64,000 nt of DNA from Planctomycetota bacterium (GCA_029781135.1 JAKOXH010000006.1:124001-188000), one strand, 5' to 3'; counted from the first letter of the stretch, positions 34,911 through 44,375 are shown. A program made the numbers and translations. The notes: generated by a model not told the origin, from the sequence alone.

Positions 34911-37900
34911 TCACCACCGCTGGCGGATTTCGGGTTCGGGGAGGTAGCCGAGGCCGGAGTCTTCTTCGTGCCAAATATGGCCGTTGGTTTCGGCGGCGGG
35001 AACCGTCGAGTCCCACCAGTATTCGATTTCGCTGGCGACCTTGTCCGCGTAGGTGACTTCCTCGGTCTCCTCGATGATGAGCTCCGGCTCCTCGACCACT
35101 TGCTTCACCACGCGCGGCTTGCGCCGCACCCTGCGTCGTTTCCGCGTGGGGAGCCGCGGCGGCTCCGGCGCGGGGGCCACCGGTTCGGGTTCGACCGTGA
35201 CCATGACCGGTTCGGGCAACAGTTCGGGAACCGGTTCCGGCAGCGGCTCGGGCAGCAATTCTGGCACCGGTTCGGGCCGCGGCGCTTCCAGATGTTCGAG
35301 GACCTCGTCGTAGCGGTTCGGGATGCGGCGGCAATCGACGTTGATGTCCTTGAACATCTGCCACACGTGTTCGTGGCAGGTGAAGACCAGGAGTTGGTGG
35401 CCTTGCCGGGCGAAGTCGCGGAGGACGCTGCACGCGGTGCGCGTACGGCCGGCGTCGTAGTTGACGAAGACATCGTCGAGGATCATCGGCAGGTGGATGC
35501 CACGGCGGGCATACGCGGCGACGAGCGCGAGGCGAAGGCTCACGAAGAGCTGCTCGCGCGTGCCACGGCTAAGAACCTGTACGGAAAGCGCCTGGCCCTC
35601 GGCGTTGTCGACGAACAGGATGTCGTGGGCGAGCGGCGTCCAGATGCGCGTGTACTTGCCGTCGGTGAGTTGGCGCATGTATTCGGACGCTTCGCGAAGC
35701 GTTTCGGGCTGGCGATGTTGTTCGTAGTCTTCGCGGATACGTTCGAGGAACAGGCTCACGGCGGCCCGTTCGCGCCAGGCGTCGATCGCCTTGCGAATTT
35801 GCTGTTCGACGACGTCGAGTTCGATTTGCTTGAGGGCCAGCGATTGGTCGGCGGCGGCGGTGCGCTGTTGTTCGACCATCGCCCCGCGGCGCTGGAGGGC
35901 GTCTTTCAAGTGGCGATCGAGCTCTTCCGATTGTGCGGAGAGTGCTTCCCAATCGTGTTCGAGGCGGCCGATTTGATCTTCCGATAGGAACGAGGCGAAG
36001 TCGGCTTCGGTGCCATGCTTGCCGATGGCCGCGATGATTTCGCGCGTGGTGGCCGCCCGCTTGTTGCGATGCTCTTCCACTTCGGCAAGTTTGGCAATCA
36101 GCTGGCGTAGTTCTGGCTCGTCGGAGACGCCACACTTCTGGAACAGCGCTTCGCGGCGGCGGCGATAACCGATGGCGGCCTGCGCATGCTTGCGAGCTTC
36201 GAGTCGGAGCGTTTTTGCACGCTCGCGGATGCCTTTGCGTTGCTCGACGCGCTGCGTGTGCTGGTGGTATTGCGTGCGGAGGTGTTCGAGCTGTTCGAGG
36301 GGCGCGGAGGCGTGGCGGGTGATTTGTGTGATCTTCTCCTTCTCTTTGAGGCGGTCTTTCTTGGGGTCTTTGGCCGTATCGGCCACCGGTGGCTCACCGG
36401 CGGCTAAATGGGCGGTTGAGGTTGGCGACGTGAGGCGGAGGCCGGTTTCCTCGGCCAGGGCGACGATGCGTTGCGTGACAATGTGGTGCTCGCGTTGACG
36501 GCGTTGCATATCGTCGCGGCGGTTTTCGATGCGGGCTTCCAACTCGGCGAGTCGATCGCATTGGCTGGCCATCGAGGCGATGGTTTCGGCCGTGATGCTT
36601 TCGGGCAGGCCGAGCGCACGGAGGCGGCTCTTCCAGCTGGTTTTGGCGGCAGCGTATTTTTCTTCCGCAAGTTGCAGGCGTCGCTCGGCATTGCCCAGGG
36701 CTTGAGCCACTTCGCGGCGTTGGCTTTCGACGGGTAGCAGGCGTTCGAGTTCGGCGAGATGCCGCTCGGCGTGCTGCAGCCGAAGCGCGACGGAGCCACC
36801 GTTGTGCGCGAGTTCATGATCGAGGTCGGCCAGTTCGGTCTCCGCCGATTCCACTTTTTCGGCCAGGCTTTCGAGCTGGTAATGGCAGTGGTCGAAGCGC
36901 TCGGTCGCCCAAGTTTCCTTGGTAAACTTGTAAAGGGCGACGATAGTCGAGGTGGCGATGCCGCCGGCGGCCCACCAGCCGCCGTACTTGCCGAGAATCG
37001 ACGCGGGGAGCAGCCACCAAGTGACGAAGAGCGCGATGCCGGCGACGAAGAACATTCCCAATAGCACAAACAATTCAATGGGAATGACTTGCTCTTCGAC
37101 CAGGTCGCGAGCTTGAATTTGGAGTGTTTCGGCTTCGCCTTCCGTTCCTTTGATGCGTTGTTCGAGCTGCTGCCGGCGGCGGAGTTTGGTGACGAGGTCG
37201 GTGGTAGCCTCCAAATCGGTCGGCAGGCCCATCTGTTCGCCGTTCGTGGTGGCCGACTCGATCTGCGTGCGGAATTCGCTTTCGCCTGTCTTGTGAACTT
37301 CAAGTTCGTGCTTGGCGGCATCGACCAACTGGGCGGCCGATTCGATCGCGCGAATTTGCGGGGTGAGTTGTTCGACGATGTCGCTTGTGATCCGCGGCGG
37401 ATGGCTGCCGGCACCGGTCCATTCGTGGGCCAGGCGTTCGTTTTCGCTCGCGAGGCGGGCTTCGAGTTGTTTCACCTCGTCGGCCAATTCGGCGGCACGG
37501 CGTTCGGTGGCTTGAAGCCAATCGGTTTGTTCCAACAGGCCGTTGAGCCGGCAGCTATTGCGGACGAGGCTGTCGTTGATATTGAGCCGATTCGCTTCGT
37601 CGCGAAGTTGGCGGCGCTGGCCGCGGAGAACGTCGCGCTCGCGCTCGTGCTCTTCGATGCGTTTGTTGAAGTCATCGAGCACTTCGAGTGTGTTCGGCTC
37701 GACGTGCTGTAGGCCGGTGAAGCGTTCGAGTTGGTCGTCGATTTTGTTGCGCTTAATCCACAGCGGCTTGAGGCTGATGGCGACTTCGAGCCGGCGGGCG
37801 CGGGCCGTGAGTGCTTTGGCTTCGGCCTGGCGGGCATCAACTTCTTCGGCAAGTTCGCGCAGCTTGACGGCCGATTGGGCCCAGCGGCGGCCCTTGGTGA

Positions 37901-38510
37901 TGAGTTCTTCCAGTTCGCCCTGCAGCGTTTCGCGCTGGGAAACGAGTGAGCGGAGCTCCGATTTTTCTTCCCACGAGTTGAGCAAGCGCAGCCGCGTGCC
38001 TTCGAGCATGTGGATCACATCGTAGAGCGAGATCCGATCGAGGCCCGACGTGAGACGGTACATCCACTGAGCGGCGGCGGTGTCGCTCAGCGAGTTGAGT
38101 TCCTGCACTTCGCGCAAGCCGACGGCGAAGATGTTGTTGTACGTGGGTTCGTCGACGTGTTCGAGGGCTTCGCGCAGCAGGCGGTCGCCTTGCTCTTCGC
38201 CACTGGCGGTGATGATGGTCACCTTGCCGACATCGGTCGGGCCGCGGTCGGCATAGCGGCTGATGGTAAGGGGGCCATTTTCGGTATCGACCTTGAGCCA
38301 GCCGCCCGGGCGGCCGCCGACAACCGGCGGCAGGTAACGCTCGCGGCGCGTCGGCGACATGCCGTACAGGATCGACCGCATGAATTGCATGAGCGTCGAT
38401 TTGCCGGCTTCATTGGGGCCGTAGAAGACGGTGAGCTCGGGCGACAGGCCGCGTAGTGTGAGGTCGTGCCACACGCCAAAGCCGTCGATTTTGAGGTCGG
38501 TGATTTTCAT
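34911..38510 (-). CDS. YhaN-like (SbcC/RecN-type) ATPase with membrane segments and Pro-Glu tail
   Basis: A 1199-residue SMC-like ATPase. Walker A is FYGPNEAGKSTLM (about 29-41), and the C-terminal half holds the signature LSRGTREQLFVSLRLAL and Walker B LPMILDDVFVNYD. Two long coiled-coil arms lie between, and at their tip two hydrophobic helices occur (LFVLLGMFFVAGIALFVTWW and GGWWAAGGIATSTIVALYKF), as in Bacillus YhaN. After the ATPase comes an unusual about 120-residue tail rich in Pro-Glu (PEPVPELLPEPLPEPVPELL) and then basic. It pairs with the YhaO-like gene upstream on the same strand; such pairs process DNA ends in recombination repair. Confidence 0.88.
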   Translation of the reverse strand: MKITDLKIDGFGVWHDLTLRGLSPELTVFYGPNEAGKSTLMQFMRSILYGMSPTRRERYLPPVVGGRPGGWLKVDTENGPLTISRYADRGPTDVGKVTIITASGEEQGDRLLREALEHVDEPTYNNIFAVGLREVQELNSLSDTAAAQWMYRLTSGLDRISLYDVIHMLEGTRLRLLNSWEEKSELRSLVSQRETLQGELEELITKGRRWAQSAVKLRELAEEVDARQAEAKALTARARRLEVAISLKPLWIKRNKIDDQLERFTGLQHVEPNTLEVLDDFNKRIEEHERERDVLRGQRRQLRDEANRLNINDSLVRNSCRLNGLLEQTDWLQATERRAAELADEVKQLEARLASENERLAHEWTGAGSHPPRITSDIVEQLTPQIRAIESAAQLVDAAKHELEVHKTGESEFRTQIESATTNGEQMGLPTDLEATTDLVTKLRRRQQLEQRIKGTEGEAETLQIQARDLVEEQVIPIELFVLLGMFFVAGIALFVTWWLLPASILGKYGGWWAAGGIATSTIVALYKFTKETWATERFDHCHYQLESLAEKVESAETELADLDHELAHNGGSVALRLQHAERHLAELERLLPVESQRREVAQALGNAERRLQLAEEKYAAAKTSWKSRLRALGLPESITAETIASMASQCDRLAELEARIENRRDDMQRRQREHHIVTQRIVALAEETGLRLTSPTSTAHLAAGEPPVADTAKDPKKDRLKEKEKITQITRHASAPLEQLEHLRTQYHQHTQRVEQRKGIRERAKTLRLEARKHAQAAIGYRRRREALFQKCGVSDEPELRQLIAKLAEVEEHRNKRAATTREIIAAIGKHGTEADFASFLSEDQIGRLEHDWEALSAQSEELDRHLKDALQRRGAMVEQQRTAAADQSLALKQIELDVVEQQIRKAIDAWRERAAVSLFLERIREDYEQHRQPETLREASEYMRQLTDGKYTRIWTPLAHDILFVDNAEGQALSVQVLSRGTREQLFVSLRLALVAAYARRGIHLPMILDDVFVNYDAGRTRTACSVLRDFARQGHQLLVFTCHEHVWQMFKDINVDCRRIPNRYDEVLEHLEAPRPEPVPELLPEPLPEPVPELLPEPVMVTVEPEPVAPAPEPPRLPTRKRRRVRRKPRVVKQVVEEPELIIEETEEVTYADKVASEIEYWWDSTVPAAETNGHIWHEEDSGLGYLPEPEIRQRW

Positions 38511-38542
38511 GGTCGAGGGTTGAGGGTCGAGAGTCGAGGGCT

Positions 38543-38597
38543 ACGTGGGCGAGTCTCTCCGAGACTCGAATTCGCGTCTCGGAGAGACGCGACTACG
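38543..38597. repeat. family B palindrome, intergenic reference copy
   Basis: ACGTGGGCGAGTCTC with TCCGAGACTCGAAT is followed by the second palindrome CGCGTCTCGGAGAGACGCG and ACTACGTGG. Outer arms CTACGTGG.../...CGACTACGTGG also suggest a unit. The stop codon of the YhaO-like gene (38593-38595) lies inside it. Confidence 0.8.
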
Positions 38598-39870
38598 TGG
38601 TTGCGGGGATGTCGCCTTCTTCGAGGGGGAGTGTTAGCAGGTCGATGCCGAGCTTCGAGGCGCGGCATAGGAGTTCTTTGTGGGCTTCGTCGGATTCGAG
38701 GTGGGCGACGGATTCGAGCAGCTCATCGCGAACGTTCGGCGGCAGGAAGGGCCGCAGGTCGAACGGCGTTTCGTGTAGTTCGAAGTCGCGCACGACGCGG
38801 AGGAAGTCACCCAGGCAAGTTTCCTGGTCGTACCATTCGGCCGGCACGCTGAGCGGCGAATCGCAGGTGATCGAAGCACTCCACGCCACGGGCGAGCGCT
38901 GGCCGAAGCGGCGGCGAAGATCAACAAGTAGTTCGTCGGCAAGGCTGTTGGGCCGCAGGCGATTCACGAGCGGGCCCGTGCCACGGATGGTCCAGCGAAC
39001 GAACAAATCGACGCCGGCGTGTTGGGCCTGAAGTTTTTCAATCCGTTCGACCATGCGGTCATGCAATTGTTCTTGCCGCGTGGTCGCGGTAACTTCGAGC
39101 GTTTGTTCGATCCAGCGAATGGTGTCGGTGGCCACGAACTTGGTTTTCGCGCGGCCGGTTTCGTCGACCGTAACGACCGTGCAACCGTGTGGGCCAGTTT
39201 CCTTGGGGCCGCGGCCTTGCGGGGTACCGCAGTAGTGCGCGATGCCGGGCGTTTCGTCGACCGTTTGCTGCAGGTGACGACCACCGAGTGCCATATAATG
39301 GACGCGGTCGCCCAAGACCGAATCCGCCGGGGCATCGGATTTGGCTCCCGGTAAGTTATTTGTGTTGGCGACGTGGGCGACGCCGACGGTGAACAGGCCG
39401 TGCGCGTCGCGGTGGAAGCCACGTAGATCGACCGTGCCGCCTTCGGGACAGCTTGTGCCTTGGATGCGCGCGATGGTTTCGCCAGCTCGGGCGAGATCGA
39501 GCGATTCGACGCGGCCGATGGGGAACACATGCACATTGGATGGGAGCGTCACGCTACGCGGCCAAGAGTCGGGTACATCGACACCACCGCCGGCCCAGTA
39601 AACGGGAATCTTGCGTTCGGCGAGGCGCGCGAGTTGATCGAGCAAGAGCACGATCGCCGGTGGCCCGGCGCGATCGACGTTGAGCACATCGCCGGCGAGC
39701 AGCACGGCATCGGCATCCTCGGCGAGGGCCGTTTCGAAGACTTGCTCGGCCGCGTGGTACGGAGCTTCGACAAGTAAATCGCGGAGATGGTCGGGAACCT
39801 CGGCGAGGCCGTAGACGGGCATTTCGAGGTGCAAATCGCTGGCGTGAACCAGGCGCAGCGGCTGGGTCAT
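38593..39870 (-). CDS. YhaO/SbcD-like metallophosphoesterase lacking the GNHD motif
   Basis: A 425-residue Mre11/SbcD/YhaO-family protein. Motif I LVHASDLHLEMP and motif II VLLAGDVLNVD are present. Motif III, normally GNHD, reads AGGGVDVPD (IPVYWAGGGVD), so the metal-bridging Asn and the catalytic His are gone. The late GHxH motif reads ALGGRH, one His lost. The C-terminal capping part (about 260-425) looks normal in length. AAGGAGG precedes the ATG. As the partner YhaN-like ATPase keeps all its motifs, the pair may bind or tether DNA without exonuclease action (inference). Confidence 0.85.
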   Translation of the reverse strand: MTQPLRLVHASDLHLEMPVYGLAEVPDHLRDLLVEAPYHAAEQVFETALAEDADAVLLAGDVLNVDRAGPPAIVLLLDQLARLAERKIPVYWAGGGVDVPDSWPRSVTLPSNVHVFPIGRVESLDLARAGETIARIQGTSCPEGGTVDLRGFHRDAHGLFTVGVAHVANTNNLPGAKSDAPADSVLGDRVHYMALGGRHLQQTVDETPGIAHYCGTPQGRGPKETGPHGCTVVTVDETGRAKTKFVATDTIRWIEQTLEVTATTRQEQLHDRMVERIEKLQAQHAGVDLFVRWTIRGTGPLVNRLRPNSLADELLVDLRRRFGQRSPVAWSASITCDSPLSVPAEWYDQETCLGDFLRVVRDFELHETPFDLRPFLPPNVRDELLESVAHLESDEAHKELLCRASKLGIDLLTLPLEEGDIPATT

Positions 39871-39996
39871 CGACGCCTCCTTGCGCGGGTGAACGGGGAG
39901 CTACAGGATTGCCAGTGTAGCCTGCTGGCAAGAAATCACCAACTTCAGCTTGCGATGCAGGCAGGTGCTAGCACGAAGAAAATGAGAGAAATTATG

Positions 39997-40563
39997 CTAG
40001 CTTATTTGGGGGAAGATGTAATCGACGGCTAATCGTACCGTGGGAACAACGACCGGTGAAACAGATTCGCCTGCACCGAATGTTCGAACGTTCGCGTAGG
40101 AATGGCCACTGGGTTCGCGATGAACCTCGACCGTGAAATCGACAAGGTTAGCGATCCAGTATTCTGGAATTCCGGCTGTGGCGTAGAGCTCGAGTTTCTC
40201 GCCCCGGTCTTCCGCCAACGAGGACTCGGCAACCTCGATCAGCAGGTGCACATCAGCAGGCTCGGGATGATGCCGGGCATAGCTGCGGCGGCGAACCCAA
40301 ACCAAGTCGGGTTCGGGGGAGCTGTTTTGCGAAGGCATCCGCAGCGTGGTTTGCACGCGAATCGCGATTTCCCGGCGTGGCACGACATCGTAACTCCAAT
40401 CCGTCAGATCGCTGAGCACTTGCGAATGGAAGCTGCCGATGGGATTCATTGCGCGAATCTCGCCGTGGATGAACTCGATGCGCGGACGATGCAAGCCATC
40501 AAATGTGCCGGCTTCGGCCAACTGTTCGTACTGTTCCAACGTGAGGTTAGCAGTGGTGCTCAT
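39997..40563 (-). CDS. Uma2-family PD-(D/E)XK nuclease-like protein
   Basis: A 188-residue Uma2 family protein. Motifs are LTLEQYEQLAEAGTFDGLH, RIEFIHGEIRAMNPIGSFHS, the PD motif in SSPEPDLVWVRR, the acidic strand VHLLIEVAESSLAEDRGEKL with Lys, and AGIPEYWIANLVDFTVEVHR. All catalytic positions are retained, so it is likely an active nuclease or a related DNA-binding protein; its role is unknown. It is separated from the YhaO-like gene by about 125 bases. Confidence 0.87.
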   Translation of the reverse strand: MSTTANLTLEQYEQLAEAGTFDGLHRPRIEFIHGEIRAMNPIGSFHSQVLSDLTDWSYDVVPRREIAIRVQTTLRMPSQNSSPEPDLVWVRRRSYARHHPEPADVHLLIEVAESSLAEDRGEKLELYATAGIPEYWIANLVDFTVEVHREPSGHSYANVRTFGAGESVSPVVVPTVRLAVDYIFPQIS

Positions 40564-40630
40564 GGATTACAACTTCCGCGGTTCACACTCGGCGTGACCG
40601 TTTCCTCTTGGCAATTATAGCAGGCTGCGG

Positions 40631-42709
40631 TTAGTTTTTTGCACGCGAGCGGCTGCGTCGGGAAGAACGCGGCTTTTTGGAGGAGGTTTCCTCGGCTTTC
40701 GGCGGGAAGTTCTCGGCCTGGCCGGTCATTTCATAGAGGAAGCGGCTGGGGATCGTTTTCTGCGGCTTGCCCCATTTGCGGCGGGTGAGAGCGAACGAAA
40801 GCGTGAGCTGTTCTTGAGCGCGGGTGACGCCGACGTAGCAGAGGCGGCGTTCTTCATCGATGGCCGTGTCGTTTTCAGCGGCGACGGAACGTTTATGCGG
40901 CAGGATGCCTTCCTCCATGCCGACGAGGTAGACGCTGGGGAATTCAAGTCCTTTGGCGCTATGGAGCGTCATGAGCGCCACGGCGTTGCGGGCGAGTTGT
41001 GATTCCTTTTCGTCGCTGTCGTCGCGTTCGCTGAGGAGCATGTCGTCGAGGAAGCCGGCGAGGCTGTGCGTCGAGCGCCGGCAGGTTTTGTCGTAATTGG
41101 CGGCGGCGTTGATGATTTCTTCGAGCGATGCCAGGCGGGTTTCACGCTCGTTTGGATCAGGGTACTGCTTCACCAATGAATCGCGGTAGCCGGTCTTGTT
41201 GAGCACCTGGTTCGTCAATTGGGCGATCGAAATCTTTTCTGGTTGATCGCGCAGTTGCTCGATGAGGTGGCGAAATTCCTTCGCGGCTGCGGCCGTTTTG
41301 GCGTCGATGCCGTCGATGACGAGAGCGTCGGGGAGTACATCCCACAAAAACGTGCCGCGGGCGGTGGCTTCTTCCACGAGGCGTTTTTGGGCCGCGTTGC
41401 CAATACCGCGGGCCGGCTGGTTGATGATCCGCATGAGGGCCGGTTCATCGTGCGCGTTGTCGATGACCTTCAGGTACGAAAGAATATCGCGCACTTCCTT
41501 GCGGTCGAAGAACGACATGCCGCCGATGAGCACGTAAGGCACGCTGGCCCGCCGCAACTCGGTTTCGAACGTGCGCGGCTGTTCGTTCGTGCGGCAGAGA
41601 ATCGCGATGTCGCGCGGTTCACGTTTGCGAGACTCGATTGCTTGCTGGATATCGGCCACGATGCGTTCCGACTCCTGCGTTTCATCCTGGCACTGCAGGA
41701 TGGTCGGTCGCGTGCCGCCCGGCTTGGCCGGCTTGAGAATCTTGTCGTGCCGATGGCGATTGAATGCAATGAGCGTGTTGGCGTAATGGAGAATCGCGGC
41801 GGAGGAGCGGTAGTTATCTTCGAGGCGGACGACTTTGGCGTCGGGCCAGTCCTGTTTGAATCGCAGGATGTGGGTGACTTCGGCCCCACGCCAGCCGTAG
41901 ATCGACTGGTCGTCATCGCCCACCACGCACAGGTTGCGATGGCCGCTGGCAAGTGCCTTCACGATTTCATATTGGCTGCGGTTGGTGTCTTGGTATTCAT
42001 CGATGAGCACGTGGTCGAAGCGGCCGGCCTCGTTGCGACGCACGGCTGGGAACTTCGAGAACAACTCTTCGGTGTGGAGCAAAAGGTCGTCGAAGTCGAC
42101 GGCGCCGTGACGCTTCAGGTTGTCTTGGTAGCGCCGGTAAGCGGCGGCGGCCAAGTGTTCGCGCTCGTTTTGGGCGAGTTCCATCGCCTGCGGTGGGCGG
42201 ACCGAGCCACTCTTCCAACGGCTGATGATGTAGAGCAGATCGGCGGGGGCGAGGGACGAAGAGGGAGCACGAAGTTCACGGAGCGCGGTGCGGGCTTGGC
42301 TTTCCTGTTCGTTGCGATCGCAGATGATGAATTTCTCGGGGAAGCCAAGTTGCTTGATATGGCGGCGGAGGATGCGGACACAGAGCGAGTGGAACGTGGA
42401 AATTTCGGGGCGGGGAACGTCTTTATCTTTGCGCCCCCGTGGACCGAATTTTGAATTTGAAGTAGCGCGGCCACGTGGAGATTGCTGAGTCTTTGCCAAG
42501 AGCGCGGTGGCACGCTCCTGCATTTCGCCGGCCGCCTTCTTGGTGAACGTGACGGCGAGGATGCGTTCCGGCTTGGTGCGATGGCGAATCAGTTCCGCAA
42601 TGCGATAAGTAACGACCCGCGTTTTTCCGGTGCCGGCGCCGGCCAGGACCAACAGCGGCCCCTTGAGCGTGCGAACGGCATCGAGTTGAGGGGGATTCAG
42701 GTCGGGCAT
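40631..42709 (-). CDS. pcrA: UvrD/PcrA-type DNA helicase
   Basis: A 692-residue superfamily 1A helicase for replication and repair. Motifs: Q motif LNPPQLDAV, Walker A LAGAGTGKTRVVTYRI, motif Ia ILAVTFTKKAAGEMQER, DEXX box VLIDEYQDTNRSQY, VVGDDDQSIYGWRGAE, VRLEDNYRSSAAIL, motif V LMTLHSAKGLEFPSVYLVG and motif VI RRLCYVGVTRAQEQLTLS. Between LLAKTQQ and EISTFHSLCVRIL lies an Arg/Lys-rich segment of about 25 residues (RGRATSNSKFGPRGRKDKD) that ordinary PcrA sequences lack and that looks repeat-derived. The basic C-terminus (KKPRSSRRSRSRAKN) is typical. The start at 42709 (MPDLNPPQ) was chosen. Confidence 0.93.
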   Translation of the reverse strand: MPDLNPPQLDAVRTLKGPLLVLAGAGTGKTRVVTYRIAELIRHRTKPERILAVTFTKKAAGEMQERATALLAKTQQSPRGRATSNSKFGPRGRKDKDVPRPEISTFHSLCVRILRRHIKQLGFPEKFIICDRNEQESQARTALRELRAPSSSLAPADLLYIISRWKSGSVRPPQAMELAQNEREHLAAAAYRRYQDNLKRHGAVDFDDLLLHTEELFSKFPAVRRNEAGRFDHVLIDEYQDTNRSQYEIVKALASGHRNLCVVGDDDQSIYGWRGAEVTHILRFKQDWPDAKVVRLEDNYRSSAAILHYANTLIAFNRHRHDKILKPAKPGGTRPTILQCQDETQESERIVADIQQAIESRKREPRDIAILCRTNEQPRTFETELRRASVPYVLIGGMSFFDRKEVRDILSYLKVIDNAHDEPALMRIINQPARGIGNAAQKRLVEEATARGTFLWDVLPDALVIDGIDAKTAAAAKEFRHLIEQLRDQPEKISIAQLTNQVLNKTGYRDSLVKQYPDPNERETRLASLEEIINAAANYDKTCRRSTHSLAGFLDDMLLSERDDSDEKESQLARNAVALMTLHSAKGLEFPSVYLVGMEEGILPHKRSVAAENDTAIDEERRLCYVGVTRAQEQLTLSFALTRRKWGKPQKTIPSRFLYEMTGQAENFPPKAEETSSKKPRSSRRSRSRAKN

Positions 42710-42768
42710 GGGGGGCCGTTTCCGCATGCGAGCGTTGTCGGAAAGTCCGAACTAACTGATGGCGCATG

Positions 42769-42872
42769 AGACATGGAGACAAGGAGACAAGGAGAAGGGG
42801 AGACGAGGAGATGTGCGATTCCGGCATTTCTCCTTGTCTCCTTGTCTCCCCCTCTCCTTGTCTTTGTTTCCA
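42769..42872. repeat. GGAGACAAGGAGA inverted repeat, family C, copy 1
   Basis: GGAGACAAGGAGACAAGGAG and its continuation (42775-42810) are mirrored by CTCCTTGTCTCCTTGTCTCC (42830-42850). It lies upstream of pcrA, and a second copy is at 62049-62131. Confidence 0.75.
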
Positions 42873-43127
42873 TCTGCAAAATGTCAAATGACGACTACTC
42901 GCCATGACCGAACAATTGGTAGTCAGCCAGCGACGCCACCCCAACGTAACGCCCGCGGCGGGGGCTTGCTAGCCGCCCTTGCGAGATTCTGGCAGCAGCC
43001 GTAAACTTCATGGGGGACGTAAGATACGACGGATTTGGCGATCGTGGGACGATTGCCGATTCTCGTTTACCAGTTAATCTCAGCCCAGCTTTCACTGCAA
43101 TTCATACCGCGAACGGGTGCGACTGAA

Positions 43128-43233
43128 TCGTTTAACCCGGAGCCAACGGCGACGGAAGCATTTTGCGTATAACGCCGTCGCCGTTGGCTCCCGGTTAAAC
43201 GAAAACGTCTCAATTCCGACCGCGAGAGGTATA
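43128..43233. repeat. palindromic repeat, family A, copy 3
   Basis: Core 43128-43202 has arms TCGTTTAACCCGGAGCCAAC and GTTGGCTCCCGGTTAAACGA, with the tail ending CGAGAGGTATAAG that is shared with copy 1. Its frame reads open into the TPR gene, so gene finders may wrongly extend that gene upstream. Confidence 0.8.
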
Positions 43234-43269
43234 AGTGAGGAGCACGGGTCGCAATATTGGAACACCGAA

Positions 43270-44256
43270 ATGAAATCGGAACATCGGCACGAACTTGGAA
43301 CGAACGTACTGGCCCACGGTCTTGAGTCCTATATCGAGCGTTATCGGCCGTATTTTGGCAAGATCATGGGCACGATTCTGGCGGTCATCGCATTGCTCTT
43401 TGTGTGGTCGTATGTCTCGGGTTCTACAGATGCGCGCAACAGCAGTGCTTGGGATGTGTTCAACCTGGCAATTGGCTCGGTTCCACCGAATCTGGAAGTG
43501 CTTCGGCAAACCGCCCAGGAAAATGAAGGCACGCCCATGCAACGGCTGGCCGACGTGACGTGGGCGGACGGACAAGTCTTCGTGGCCTCGCAAATGTACG
43601 TAATGAATCATGCGTCCGCCAACGAGGCCTTGAACAAGGCGGCGAGCGCTTATCAGGCAGTGATTCAAACGTCGGACGACCCGCAGATCACGGGGCGGGC
43701 CCGGTTGGGACTAGGTCGCGTCTATGAAATGCAAAATGATTTGGAGAAAGCCCGGCAGCAGTACGAGCAAGTAACCGGTGCGTATGCCAAGTTTGCTAAG
43801 GCGCAGGCCGAGCGGCTGGCCAAGCCAGAGGCTAAAGATGCCTATGCCTGGCTGGCGACGGCACAGGCCCCGATGAATCACCCACCTGTCGGTCCGGGAA
43901 CGCCGGGCAAGTCGCCTGAATTCACTCCCGGCGAAATTGCACTCCCGAAAGCTACGGACGCGGCCACCCCGGGCGGAAAACAGGGAACGACGCCCAGCGC
44001 GGCAGAGTCTTTTGAAAACATGTTGAAAGACATGCAGAAGGATACGAAGGCGGGTGATCAGACCAAGGGTGGAGCGCCCGCGGGTGAAAATAAGGCTGCA
44101 CCGGTCGGCGAGAACAAGGGCGAGGCAAAATCGAAGGATGCCTCCCCGCCGGCCAAAGCGGAAGCACCAAAGCAGGAAGAAAAAGCTGGTGGCGGTGCGC
44201 CAAAGGCCGACGCGCCGGCCATTCCGCCAGCCCCAGCAGCGGGCGAGAAGAAGTAG
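43270..44256 (+). CDS. membrane-anchored TPR-like protein
   Basis: A 328-residue protein with a basic N-terminal part, one membrane helix (about 36-55, MGTILAVIALLFVWSYVSG) and an extracytoplasmic helical repeat region with TPR character (SAYQAVIQTSDDPQITGRAR, LGRVYEMQNDLEKARQQYEQ, then AYAKFAKAQAERLA). This is like YfgM/BepA-associated proteins. The last 100 residues are Pro/Ala/Lys-rich and probably disordered. The start at 43270 (MKSEHRHELGTN) lies after the family A repeat. The rluD gene follows on the same strand after about 120 bases. Confidence 0.78.
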   Translation: MKSEHRHELGTNVLAHGLESYIERYRPYFGKIMGTILAVIALLFVWSYVSGSTDARNSSAWDVFNLAIGSVPPNLEVLRQTAQENEGTPMQRLADVTWADGQVFVASQMYVMNHASANEALNKAASAYQAVIQTSDDPQITGRARLGLGRVYEMQNDLEKARQQYEQVTGAYAKFAKAQAERLAKPEAKDAYAWLATAQAPMNHPPVGPGTPGKSPEFTPGEIALPKATDAATPGGKQGTTPSAAESFENMLKDMQKDTKAGDQTKGGAPAGENKAAPVGENKGEAKSKDASPPAKAEAPKQEEKAGGGAPKADAPAIPPAPAAGEKK

Positions 44257-44375
44257 ACTCGTGTTGTTGCCGTGAGCTACTTGCGCTGATTGCGAGTCTT
44301 GTAACTTGGGCCCAAGCAGTTATTTTGGGCTGATCGATCTCGAAATTCTAGCGAATTCCGCTGCGGCGGAAGTTA

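Noticed and set aside
43117-43269. N-terminal extension of the TPR protein
   Set aside because: It is translation of the family A repeat; the same peptide-like sequence appears at copy 1 (16343), where no TPR gene follows.
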